From positions 29,854,142 through 29,918,141 of the forward strand of contig NC_085049.1 in the NCBI RefSeq assembly GCF_963662255.1: 64,000 nucleotides of DNA, given 5' to 3'. Made by a program: the position numbers and the translations under genes. The stretch is from Cinclus cinclus. Lineage: Eukaryota; Chordata; Aves; Passeriformes; Cinclidae. How positions within the stretch are numbered: the first letter of the stretch is position 1; each line of letters starts with the position of its first letter. Shown here piece after piece: positions 36,901 to 49,700 of this stretch. The notes under the pieces are model-generated. The model searched no databases, was not told the DNA's origin, and saw only the letters and a list, made by a program, of their open reading frames with translations.

Positions 36901-39178
36901 GTTTGCAGTCTATATAAGTTCTATGGTGTGACCCACCAAACCACTCAGTAGCAATCCAAGGCACCAGCCTGCAATGAGGAGGACAAAAGGGGAAAGTAAA
37001 TTTGAAGCTTCAAGGCCCAACTGGTTTGATTTGTGATTTTGAAGTGAACGGAGACACTTGGAAGCTTCTGATTCCTTCTTGTCTGCCAAATGCCTTTCCC
37101 ATGCAGACCTTTCAAAGTAAATCGCCTGTGTATATTTTTGTAAGTGTGGTTTCTCAGGGTCTTGGAGAGCTATCAGCTTTATTTCAGTCTTATCTGAAAG
37201 TAAATCACAGAGGCTGTCTTTCATTCTGCTGACTGAGGCAGCTCCCCTGCAGGTTCTCACCCCAGCACTTCTCCATTTAAAATGAAAGTATAATTAGAAA
37301 ATAACTTTTCTTTATTTTCTCCACTGATCCCTGTCAGGCTTTTGTTCATCTCTCTGTTCAACAAGGGTGGTTTCTTTGTTCTTGATGGCTTTGTTCTGCT
37401 TTCATTTTCTGAAAAGACTGTGTTGCTGTATGCTCTGTGGAATTTTAGAGAAGGTGCTGAAATAAGTGACAGGGAAGCATCATCCCAAAGGGTGGCTTGG
37501 AGAAGACCAACAGTGGAATCTGTGATGGTGTGGTTGGTCCTGGTTCCCCTTGCTGCAGAGCAGCCGTGCAACTGGGTCTGCACTTAATCAGAGCAACCCC
37601 TTAAAAAGTTTTTATTGTGGTGCATCAGTGGAGGAATGGAGGAATTTGCTCTTGCATAATTGCTGTTTCGCTTTAAGGCGGCTGCTGGTGATTGCAGAGC
37701 AGTTGTGAGTGCCAAGGTCCTTCCTGAAAGGCCAGGATTGCAATAGCAGGCTATGCAAGGAGGGCTGCAGCCCCTTTGAGCTTTAAGAGCCTGTGCTTGT
37801 TGTAAGGGAGAAAGCATCTCAAAGGTTGCCCTCGCAGCCTGTCCCCATCTGTACCTGTTGAACACAGGATGGGGTGAGCATGCTACAAAGATCTCTTTTA
37901 CCAGCACATAATTAACCACGTGTTCTGGTTTCCACTCTGCCCATCTCCCACTCTGAAAAAGAGCTGGGGAGGGACCCTTTTACAGCTGTGTCCCAATACA
38001 AGCTCCTGAGGACAACCAGGGCAAGGCTCATCTACCCCTAGGCAGGGAAGTTCAGGACCTGAATGGATCTGAAACTAGATAGTAAAATCCAAGTGTACCT
38101 TTGAAGTCACTGTGTTGTGCCCTTCCCTTTTTGGTCACTGTATTACCTTGGCTCATATGCAAGATTTGAGAGACCTTAGAATATTTTGTAGATCTAACAC
38201 TGCTGGTCTTGCATTGACTGAGGGTCTTTTTCCTTCATTTGCAGCCATGACCTAGATTTCTTTTGGCAAATGTCTTCCTCTTTTTGAAATATGGATATCA
38301 AAGTGAACAGTGCATCCAGGAGAGAGCAAAAGCTACGTCCACCAGGGAAAGAGGGAACAAAGGATTAATTAGGACTGAGGCTTAATTGAGATTTTCACCA
38401 AAAGTCCCTCTGTCCTTTGCTGCTTTTATTTGGAAACACTTGGCTCACTTAGCAGAAGGGAAGTAAGTGGAATATCTTCTAACTAAAAGCAGAACTGGTG
38501 CTGTGTGAGCACAATTCCCTTGTTGTGAACAAAATTAGACCAGAGAGCCACTGGGGACTCCTTTGGGCTGACACCTGGTGCATTCAAACACTGGAGCACA
38601 GCAGGGGAGCAATCTCTCTTTCTGAAGCCATCCAGGCAGCTATAGGAGCTCAGACTTCAACTCTTAGTATGGAACATCCTCTGATCCCCTTTTGTATTAT
38701 ATACCAACACTTCCCCTCTCCTTGCTTCCCAGCTTTCAAGTCTCTCCCTCTGCTGGCTTCGTTGCAGTTGGTGGCTGTCAAGTGCAGAGATGAAAGCTCA
38801 CTGCCCACACAAGCACAAGGGCAGAGGGTTGGCCTTGCCAGCTGCCTCCTCTGCACACACACAGACAGCAGGTGGGGAGGGCACGTTTATTCTCCTCATG
38901 AAGTTAGGGTGTCCTCAGTGGCTCACGAGTGTTGTCTTGTGTGGGGTTTGCCACCGAGGCACAGCAGTGTCTGTCCATCTGTCAGTACAAGGATTTGCTC
39001 CTGGTCCCAGTGTAGGGTTCCCACACATGATCCTGGCATGTCTACCTCCAAGAGGGTTTAGGTTAAAAATGCCTGTGTGTATACTGTGTACAACTGTGAA
39101 AACTCTTGTCTCTGCTTCCTAATGGATCAATGAACACTACTGCCTGATCTTTTTCTGAGCAATAATAACATACAGTGC

Positions 39179-39181
<3 letters not shown>

Positions 39182-39215
<34 letters not shown>

Positions 39216-39223
39216 CATATATA
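39182..39223. repeat. (TA)n microsatellite
   Basis: About fourteen TA units followed by CATACATATATA. Confidence 0.97.
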
Positions 39224-39468
39224 ATGTGCAACTTTCACTTTCTTGTACTGTTTTAGGGCTAAGATGGCTATGGGGCACACTGGGGGGGAGGTCTTCACAG
39301 TCTCAGTGGGAAGCAAGGTGCTCTCTATGGCCCTACATTTTATCATGCCACATTCCTGCTTTCCCAGAGACTGGTGGGTTGATTCAGGTAGCCATGAGAG
39401 AGCTGTTTGCTGCTTCTGTGTTTGGGAAGACAGAAGGAAGGGAGCAGTTGGGTAAAGTTGAGGCCTGC

Positions 39469-39511
39469 CCATCCATCCATCCATCCATCCATCCATCCAT
39501 CCATCCATCCA
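39469..39511. repeat. (CATC)n microsatellite
   Basis: About ten uninterrupted CATC units; three frames of it read as Ile-His-Pro-Ser-type peptides, which explains the open frames across it. Confidence 0.97.
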
Positions 39512-42500
39512 AGAACATGGAAGAGGGAAGGGTGGACCACTGGTTTAATGCCTCTGGGGGAGGAGAGTGGCCCACTGCTGCTTCACTTGGCATTGCTGGG
39601 GAGGGAGTGGGGGAGCCTATGCCACTACATCCATTCATTTCTCTGAAGTTGGGTAACATTGGGGTTGTTTTTGTATTATTGTAAGTTTGTAAAGAATGTA
39701 ATCTGTCTGTTGGGGGCACAAGGAGAAAACGGGGGCCTTTCTCTTTTTGGGTGAGGCTGTTCTCATGTTGCTGTGCTTTCGTTGTTGGGCAGGGAGGGGT
39801 CTAGTGGCCATGGAGGCAAAAGCCTGGCCCTTGTCAAGGCTTGTAGCTGTCCCAGGGTGACAGGAGGGTGAGCTGAGGCTGTAGCAGAGACCTCCCACAC
39901 TAAGCTGTGAAAACACCTCTGCCTGTTTCCCTCAGTGGGGGAAATCTGACCTCTGCAGTGGGGCTCTGCACTAGCATGTTTTGCTGGGTGCTGGGATGTA
40001 ACACCCGAGGATTGAGCTTGCTTGTCCTCAGCTCTATTGGAAACTGGGCTGAACAGCTGCCCATGCTGTTTAGGAAAAGTTGGACTGGATGGGCTCAGTT
40101 TATCAGCTCAAGAAAGAGTTCATGCTGGAGCTGCTGGTCCCAGCACTTCTGTCCCCAGCAGGGCCTCAGGGGCTGCACCTCTCCATCACCTGCTGCCCAG
40201 GAGCCCCCGTCTCCCTCCCCATCCTGTAGAGCACAGTGTCAGGGATCCTCTTCTCTCTCCTGCTGCTGCAAAGTTGTGTGAACTTTCCTGGTCAATACTG
40301 GAAAGGGGAATGCTATTTATTTTTATATTGTGTATATTTTGTCTTGGTCTGCTGATTACCTTTGTTCCCCAAGAGCGACATTTACCTCAATAGTTAGTTT
40401 AATACTGTGTGTTGGGTAATTTTTTTAAAGAACTTTTTAAAAATCTTGATCCTTGGAGGTCTGTAGATTTTATTTCCATATGAATTGGTTATTTTGTATA
40501 AAGTACATTCTTAAAATAGCAATCACCCTTGCTGTATGTGTGTTTTCTTGTCTCCTGGATGGTGTCCCTCTTCCTTTGAGAGGGGAAGTGGATGGGGGTG
40601 GGAGGATAACACAGAGGGCTTTTTTTCAGAGACACAAAGCCCTGGACTGCAGTCAGACACCGTTGTACCACCTGTAATACATTTACAAGAGAGCACCTGG
40701 AAAGCTAATGGGTATCCTTTCCCGTTTAGATGCACAGCTGTCTGCCTATGAACAACCCAGCTGTGGAAATGAGATGGTGTCACTGCTTTCACCCCCAAAG
40801 TCTCTGGTGGGCTGTGGGTTTTCCTGCAGCCCAGGAGTGCTGGAAACCTGCATCTCTTCCCAAAACACACCATGCTTTTGGGGCACGGGTAGTCTGTGCC
40901 CCCACACCCATGTGAAACCTCTCTGATTTAAAAGTGGTGACTGCCCTGGATGGAGCTGCTAAGGAGGAGCTGATGGAGCCACTGTGACTCCCCTTTGTGC
41001 TGGTTTAATGATGGCCCTCGGGTGCTGTAACAGGAATGGAAAGCCACCATGTGTGGTGGTCCAAATGAGTATTGGGCCCAAAAGGGCACTTGCTGTTTGC
41101 TGTTTATTCACTCTCCCATGTGAGATGGGGCAGGGGCTGCAGCCCTCCCAACAGGGAAGTGTTTAAAGACAACTTAGTTCTTTCCCACCGGCGGCATCAC
41201 AGCCAGGAACTGGCCATAATGTTTCATGCTGGAAGGTGTCTGCTGTAGGTGCAAGGAAGCAGCTTGCACTTGGCCGTTGCACAGCTGCTCCCTGAATAAA
41301 TAATTTGTTCAGTTCTGATGGTTTGGCAGCTTTATATCAGGACAAAATTAAGGTGATTTTCCTTAAAAGCTGGTGCCAGCAAACAGAGGCATGTGGGGAT
41401 GAACAGCAGAAGGCTGAGGGCACAAAGGCTCCCAGGTGCATGCTGCAAGCCCTTTCCTTCTCCTCCTCAGTTCTATCCAGTGAAATCTCCCTCTGTTTCC
41501 TCCAGGGCTGGTAACAGAAGCTCATATCTCCTGCCAAAACAGCCCTGCAGCATTGCCTGCTTGCTCCATGGGCTCCATCTGCCCCTGCTGTGGGATCCTC
41601 ACTGGGGCTGGGGTGGCTCCCAGGCTGAGCACGCTCTCCTGGCTCTCAGCACCAGAGCTGCCTCTGCAAAGAGATGCCCAGGAAACATTTGTCCATGGTG
41701 CAGGACTCTGTACTTGCTGGCAAAGCCAGGGGCCAGCATCTTTCCTGGCCAAAGAAGCTCACAGAAGCACATGTAGGCAGCTTCCCATCCTGGACCTTTG
41801 GAGAAGCATGAGACGTCATCTGCTGTACCCTGACATTTTGAGTACCCCAAACCCACCAACTGGATGCCAGAGCTGCCCTTGCTGTCAGGGCAAGCAGATG
41901 AAGTCAAACATCCTAGCAGGGCTTTTCCCAGCATGGCTGCAGCTCCAGGCCCTGCAAAGGCTTCTGAGGACCTTGGCTCCCTGTTCCTGGGGGAGGATGA
42001 AGGGCTGCTCTCTGTCACATTTCCCCTCTCCCCTCCACAGGGGCCAGAGTTTGGGGTGACAAGAGCAAGCTGTCCAGTTTTGGAAGGGGAGGAATTTGGT
42101 TGCCCTATCAGTCGCAGGAAGTGTTTGGGTCAGAGGGGATTGGCACGGAGAGATTTTTAATCCTGGGCCTAAGCCGGCACAGAGTGGAGCACTAATTGGA
42201 ACCAGTCCTGGGGAAGGGGCGGATGGAGAGCTGCTCCTTTTAGAACTGCCTTGCAGCCCAAGCAAAGACAAAGCTTATCCGTGCTGTAGGAAATGCCACG
42301 TCCTGATCTTGACAAGAAGCTGTCACTGGTGTAAAAGGTGGTGTCAAACTAAGCCACGGGTCCCCTTATTTTTTTCTGCCTTTTTTCCTACTACTATGCA
42401 CAATTCTTGATTCTTCTCTTTCCGTGGGCTGGAAAAGATACTCCCACCCCTTTGTACAAAGGGAGATTTCCTGAGCTCTTATGCTGAGGCTTTAAACTCT

Positions 42501-45500
42501 CTCTATCCCCCTTCTCCCTGGGAACAGGGAGATGCTTCCCAAACCCAGCATTTTTCCCAAAAAGAGTCATTTCAAAGCAACTTACTTGTTCTTGTAGGCT
42601 TGAATTGGGGATGGATTTGATCAATAAGTTTCAATAGGGACCAGTTTAGTGCCCAGTTTGGGTGTGGAAATAAATGGCAGCCACTCACCCCCATGATGGG
42701 GCAGACCCTGAGGAAAGCTCTGATTCCAGGCAGGCTTTGGTACAGCTGGAGGATGATGTAGCTGCAATGGAGCTTAATGCAGCATTTGGGAAATAAATAA
42801 TGCTGAAGGAAGAACCCGAGTATCTTTGGCACAATCTGGTTTCTTGAGTTCTTTTGGGTGGGGGGGAGGGAGGCAGGGGGGATGTTGGTTGATTTTGTGT
42901 ATTTCTCTAAAAAGATAAAACGTCTTACAGGTAAAGTTCCCATCTTGAATTTTCCCGTTAGTCACCACACTTTAGCATGGGAGAGACTACCTCACACAGA
43001 AAGGCAGGACTAGGACTTCTGGGATAGCTCAGGAAGACTCCGTTTTGGATTAAAACAAATTCTAATAGCAGAAATGTTCATTTATAAGGATTAGAAAAAA
43101 TACATCCACTTATAAGTTCAATTTTTTTTTCCCACATTGAGATGTAAAATGCAACTTCTCCAAGCAGATGGGGGTCTCTTGAAGGTTGGGATCCTGCTTA
43201 TCTCCTCCAGCCCCCAAAGCTGCAGTTTTTGCTTGGTGGAGATGCACAGGGGGGCAAAGCAAAGCCATTGGCTTGGTGGGGCAGCTCACACCTCTGCCTG
43301 GTGAGAATGTACCTGAAACCCTGCTCCCAGCCATAAGCATGGTCTGAGGTGCAGTGTTGATGCCTGGATATTTACACACTCATAAAACAAGTATTAGGGT
43401 CTCCCAAGTGCTAAAATAAAAGTGAACTTGTTCTGGACCATAACAAGAGCCCCCAAATGGGGCTTCGCGCAGCAGCAAAGAGACAGAGAGGTTTTACTGG
43501 GGGAGAGGGAGGGGGTGGGAAGGGGGTGGCCGGGGGTTGCCAAGGGCTGGGGCAGTGTTTCCTATTCTGTCAGCTCCCGGAAGCCTCATGTTCTCTGGCC
43601 ACTTTTTAAAATTCCTTTCCTAAAGAGACTGCCTGGGTGGAGGGATCATAAAAAGTTCAGCCCCTTGTCACGAATGCTCCCGTTCTTCCGGGACCGGTGG
43701 GCAAAAGTTGTTAGCAATTTCCTCGGGCCGTGACCTTTGTTTTGACCATGGCAGAGGAGGATTGCAATCCATCAAACCCTGGCCTGGCCTGGGGAGAGGG
43801 CTGAGCAGAGAAGAGGGAGCCTTTACAAGGAGCAGGGGGCACAAGGACATGGCTTTGGTTTGGTGAGGAGGCAAGGGGGGATGCTTCACTACTGGCTCAG
43901 CTGGAAACTCAAAATTCCCGATGTGGGATTCACTGAGGGAAACTTCACTGTGTGGGCCACAAGAGAGATTTGAGTGTTTGCTTTCATTTCCTTTCCTTTC
44001 CCGAGAGGGATAGTGGATTACAATTTGCTGCATCAGTAGAGTGGGGAAAGATGTCCTGCAGAGCTTGTGCCCTGCAGACCAGCCAGCTGCATCAGCACCC
44101 TAATTCCAGCAGGAGCTTTGGGCAAATCTACAGATGCCTGTAGACTTACCACCTCCCAAGTCTCAGCCCCTATTGGTCCCTGGCATTTCCAGGCTGCATG
44201 CGTTTTTGGAAGGACTGTGTTTTTTTAGGAAAATCAGCGGCAAACTAGAACTCCCCCCTGGGAAATGGCTGGCTCCCACAGACACCTGCCTCTCCACTCA
44301 AATTCCCGGTGGTGGGGGGGGGAAGGGCGGAGGGAAGGGAGCAATTAATCCCTGGAGCATCCCTGGTGCTCCCCTGCACCCTGGTGTCCCCTTTGAAGAC
44401 ATACCTGCATATGAAACAAATCTCCCCTGAGGAAATGCAGCCTGTGCATACCAGTCTGCTCTGCTTCCCTTGGCTGCCTGCCCCTGCCTCCCCTGCCTCT
44501 GATCTTCCTTCCCTAGGGAAATGCGTCCTACCCAACTTCCCGGCTGTTAAATACACATTCCCTTGGGAAGCTCCTCTGTCAGTTATGCCCCCTGGTGAGG
44601 CCCTTGGAGAGCACCTAGGTTTTGGGGTCAGCAGGGAGGGTTGCAATATTTCACCTGTCCCCTTTGTAACACCTTGTAACACCCAGACCTTCCTTTCCAG
44701 CCCAATCACCCAATCACTCGCATGACAACCAGGGTAGTTTTTTCCTAGGAAGCAGATGTGTGCACACTTTCAGGCGCAGCAAAGCACGATATGGAGAAAT
44801 GTGCTGCTTATTTCCTTGTTTGATGTGGATGTGTTGAGCTCAGGGAGGAGAAGGGAAAGACCTTTTACACCTCAAACTGAGAACCTTAGGCTGGGGTAGC
44901 TCCTTGGACTGGGAGGCACACGAGACCCCCAGAAAGACTGCAGAAGGCAAACCAGACCTCTCTGTAGGAATGATCCTCTGCTCCCATTTTAATTACTGCT
45001 ATGCTTGACAGCCTGTGTGCCTGAATGCCCATACCACTTCCCTTTACATCAGTATTTTCTCTGCCTGATTCACACCAAACCAAAGCCCAAACCTCTCTTT
45101 GTCTGTGTGCACTTGAGTCAGCAGCGATGGGGTCTGATGTCTTTGACATCCTCCCACACCTTGATCAATTGTGCAGAGACTTTGTACACCGGGTGTTGTA
45201 CCCAGGCCTGCTGGCATTTAGCATCTGCCAGCGCCAAAACACTAAGCACAGTCCTCCTTGTCATCCTGTGTGCCATGCCCATCTCAGGGGGTATGTCATG
45301 CTGTCTGGGCAAAGAGCATCCATTCCCAGGCCTCACTGAAATTAAAGCCCCAAAGGCCACTCTCCTTTCCTTCCCCAGGCCCTTTTTAGCTGCTCCCCCT
45401 GCAGCCCAGACACCTCCCACCATGGCATGGCCACAGCTCCACGTGGCTCAGAGAGGTCTGAGGGGCTAAAGCCAGACACTAAAGCACTTGCATTACTGCC

Positions 45501-45779
45501 ACTGGCGGGTGTGGGAACAGCAGGGAGCCGGGGCTGGAGCCACAAGCACCTGCCTTTTCTGCAGGGCTGATGCAGCCTGAGTGCTTTGAAGGAGAGGGGC
45601 TGCAGAGCATGGGAAACAGCATCAGGCTCTGGGTGTGCCCCCTCCTCTCACAGGCACGTATGGCTGTGGGGCTACCCTATAGGCAGATGCCCACGGACCA
45701 GATGTTCTGCAAGATCAAAGTGGCTGCTCGCTGCATCCTCTGTGTGCACACACCCCCCTGCGCCTCCCAAGAGACTCCT

Positions 45780-45835
45780 AATGCTCTCTATCTTCTCTCC
45801 AAAAGACTTGTAATGCTCTCTATCTTCTCTCCAAG
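45780..45835. repeat. 32-bp tandem duplication
   Basis: The block AATGCTCTCTATCTTCTCTC begins at 45780 and again at 45812, followed each time by CAA. Two near-identical copies. Confidence 0.85.
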
Positions 45836-46707
45836 ATATTTTCCTTCCCTTCCTTTGTTTGCTTTCCAAACTCCATTTCTTCTTTGGCACTCCCTGCAGT
45901 CTGGGCCACGCCAGCAGGGAAAGGCATCCTTCGCTCCCACATCCAGCACCAGGGGGTGAGCTGGGAATGCCTCACAGGTTTTCTATCCTGCTTCCCTGCC
46001 TCTGGCACTTGGTGCTTCTTGGGTGGGAGGCACAGGGACCTGTCACCCACGGGGTGCTTTGCAGCAGCCCTGAACTTCCCATCCCCGATGGCTGGGAGGA
46101 GCTGAGGGGTGTCACAGCTTCCCACTGTGACCAGGAAACCCCCTGGAGATGTCTGCCTTTGCCCCCTGCAAATTCCTGTAGCCCTCTTATCTCCTCGTAG
46201 CGCTGGAGGGGTTTCTCAGCCTCTGCTGAAGCCCTGAGACCCCTGTGATACACACTGGGTGTGATACAACACCTCTGGCACAGAGGTTACTACTAGTAAG
46301 CAGTATGGAAAGTCTTTTTGGTACATCAGAGGTCTTCAAAGTGAGGTGCATGCAGAAGAAAACACTGCTGGGGGTGCAAGAGGAGAATACGTTTGCACTA
46401 TTAATAAATAAAAATATTTATTTCATATTTATATAAGCCTTTTTAAATTTCTAGTTCTGTTATGCTTTATAATATAATTAGTACAGTAGTACCTACATGT
46501 AATGTATAAATAAACATATTTATTTGAGGCATATGCCCCTAGCATATGTTTTTAACATTTACCAATATGGGTGCGCAGCCAAAAGGGCTGGCCTAAAATT
46601 ACCAGCCAAAAGGTTGAAATCAAAGCAGAGGGCAATGCCTGCATGCCAGAAACCCACTCAGCAGCATGGACACCTCTTTATGGAGATAAAGCAGCCAAGC
46701 TTTGGTG

Positions 46708-46748
46708 AGCTCCAAGGGTTAGCTCCAAGGGTTTGCTCCAAGGGTTTG
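46708..46748. repeat. 13-bp minisatellite, three copies
   Basis: Three copies of GCTCCAAGGGTTW in a row. Confidence 0.85.
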
Positions 46749-49700
46749 CCTCTCTCCTCTTTTCCCCCCCAAGCACAACACAGCTAGAGACCTTCCAGTC
46801 ACCATGTGTAGCTGGTGCTCCAGGAAAAAGGGAAACACAGGATGAAAAAGGAATGGTTAGCACAGAGCAATAAAGCCATTCAGATGCAGGGAGATATGGT
46901 AGCAATATATTAAATGGGGAACAGAAAAAAAGCCAGATGGTTGATCCAATTTACTTTACAACTCCAGATGACTTCACAAGAGGTCACTTGGTGAAACTGA
47001 AAGGCAAATGCTCCAGCTTGGGTGAAAGCAAACAGCTGGTGCCTGCCAACATAACGTGGAGGAGACTGAGGAATGTCCTGCTGCAGAATGGCATTGGCAG
47101 GGCTGGAAAAGTAACATTTTTAAAGGTTTTTGATAGGTTATCACCTTTAGCCCACATTGCAGCTGTAGCCACTGTTATGCTGGGATGAACACTTCAAATG
47201 CCAGGATTTTAGAGCATGAGTGATGAACTGCTCATTGCTCTTCATCAAGAATGGGTCCCCCACACACAGAACAGCAGCATTTCCTGCCACACAGAGGTGG
47301 GACATGGATGTCTTCAGAATTAAAATACTCATATGCCCATTCCTAAAGTTCAGCGACTCAGCAGTCCTATCCCACAGAGCCAGGTGGTGGCAAGGACACC
47401 TGGCAAGTCACCCAGGCAGCAGGTGAAAGGAGCCTCCCAATTCCTGGTGTCACAGCCCTGGCTAGTGATGCTAGCTAACACTTCAAAGTGTCTGGAGCTG
47501 ACAGCAGAAGCATGGAACAACTGTCTGTGTTCTAACTGCTTTATTTCTTGTGGATGTGGGGAAAACAATAGTAATTTATATTTTTAGACATTAGTAATTT
47601 TCTTGTGCTGTTTTGGGATTAACTTCTGGTATATTGCTGCTGGTAGTGAGGTTCCTCTCTCCTTCTGCAGCCCTCTAAGGAGAAGCACCAGCCTTTCTCC
47701 AGGTGTTCCAAAAGGTTTTGGAACATGGTCTATGTGGTCTATGACCACATGAGGAAATATGGCCTTTGCTAGGAGAAAGGAGTTACAGTGGTACTGCAGG
47801 CAATGGTCCCAAGGGAGCGAGGCAGAGACTGTGCACATGTGGATGAAAAAGAAGTTTTGCAAAAGATAACTGTCCCTCTCAATACCAGGAATACTTCAGT
47901 GCGTCCCTCTCTCTCTTACCTGTGCTCAGTTCTCCATCTAAGCCAGCTGTTCCGTTCTCCTGACCGCTCCCAGCCACGTGCCAAGGTGTTGCCTCTGTAT
48001 TTGGTACCCTGCAGGCAAGGAGAGCTGAACAGCCCCAAGGTTTGCACTGGGGTAGAGTTTGTGAAGTCACTCGGTGTTCAGGCAGTGCATTATCTGGGCC
48101 AGGGGCTGACTGGGAAAAAGAGCTGATCTCCTGTAAACCCTCTGGGACATGGGAAGGAAAAACAGCCTCTAGGAATACTGGGGGGGACCACCCTTGATAG
48201 TTTCTTTGCAGTCTCTCCCCACAGATCAGCCTTGAACTACCTAAAATAACGTGGTAGCCTTGATTTCCACAGCTTTTGATTTCCAGCACGTAACAAGGGC
48301 TGGGAAATAACATTTTTGGCACGTTGTCAGTATGATTTTAACCCGAGAATGCTCCTGTACAGATGTTTTTCTTGCTTTCTCTAAAGCAAAGCCAAAAAAC
48401 CAGTATGGGATGCTCTGAATGAGATGCCTAGGAAGACAGATTTGGGGTTTCCCAGCCAGCTCTACTTTGGCTGAGATCAGCAGGAACTTCCCAGCCCTGG
48501 AAGGGCCTTCTTGTCATGGCCTGTTCCCTGCAAACATGTTTGAGAGGCAGGATGGGGCCCCCACCTGCCTCTCTGAGCTGCCTGTATCAAACAGCACACC
48601 CAGCCAAACCACGCTAAAGTCTGTCAGGGCTCTTGCCTAGGGCTAAACACCTTTTGCCAAGTTGCTTCGCTGCACCATCAAGCCTTTGCTCCCCAGAGTA
48701 ACAGCTCAGAGTCCACTTAACTAAAGAAAATGTTTTGCTTTGAATGTTCCCCTGGGGTGGTTCACTTTTATTTCCAAATTTTTCTGTTCCTCCTTCACTG
48801 CACTTTCTTTGGAAGTGAATAAATGGGTAATTTTCTTTTAACCTCCCCATATTTCAGGCACAGGCTATGTGTCCATGGAGGTGGCCCCAGCCTGGCAGTT
48901 CTGTGTGTGCTATTGGGCTGTGTAAGGTATGAGCTTACACTTTTCTATTTTCCAGGAGATGCATATTCTGTTTGCTAACATCAGCAGGTTAGGACAGGGG
49001 CATACAACAAGCAAAGTACCCTCCCTCTGCCACCTTCTGGGTGTTTTCTTCCAGGCTTTTTCTCTTCTTGATATGTGCATGCACTTCCAGGGATCATTCA
49101 TACAGCTTGATCTCCCTGATTAATGTTAATACCCCTAAGTGTGAAAATTGCCTTCTAAAACAGGGCTGTGATTCAGATGTGCAGGAACATTTCAAGTCCT
49201 CTGGTGACCACTTAGTGTCAAGCCTGCTCTTAAATTTTCCATTGCCAGGTCTGCAGAACAAGTGCAATACTATCTATTTCCCTGACTCCTTTTGCATTAG
49301 ACTGAACCATCTCACTGTTAATCTGCAGTGCTTGCCTCTCCCATCACAATTTCACAGAGAATTTTTTCCTGATTTAATGCCTCCTTTGCCCCCTGTATTT
49401 GTCCAGTTTCTCAATGTGCTGATCTGGCTTAGGGCTTATTTACTGTTCCAAACTGGAATATTATGCATACTTATATAAAGATGAATAAAGATCAATATTC
49501 TCACTGATTTGCCCTAAGTCATCAAGCTACATTAAGCACTACAGTTCAACTTAAAAAGCCGTGCTCCAGTTTTGGAGCAAAAATGCTCCAGAAGGAACTC
49601 TGAAATTGTCCTGAAATGCTGCTTTTTTTCACATTTGACTTGCAAAAATCTATGTAAAAACACTGAAGGAAGTTTGGATGAGGACATAAGAGTTGTAGTT

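Noticed and set aside
38498..39061. 187-codon plus-strand open frame in the intergenic interval
   Set aside because: No domain or low-complexity pattern of a real protein, rich in Ser, Cys, His and Trp as in chance translations, no splice context, and no match to SLC25A18 or any family I know.
39137..39719. Open frames with MDGWMDGW or IHPSIHPS repeats
   Set aside because: Direct translations of the (CATC)n microsatellite.
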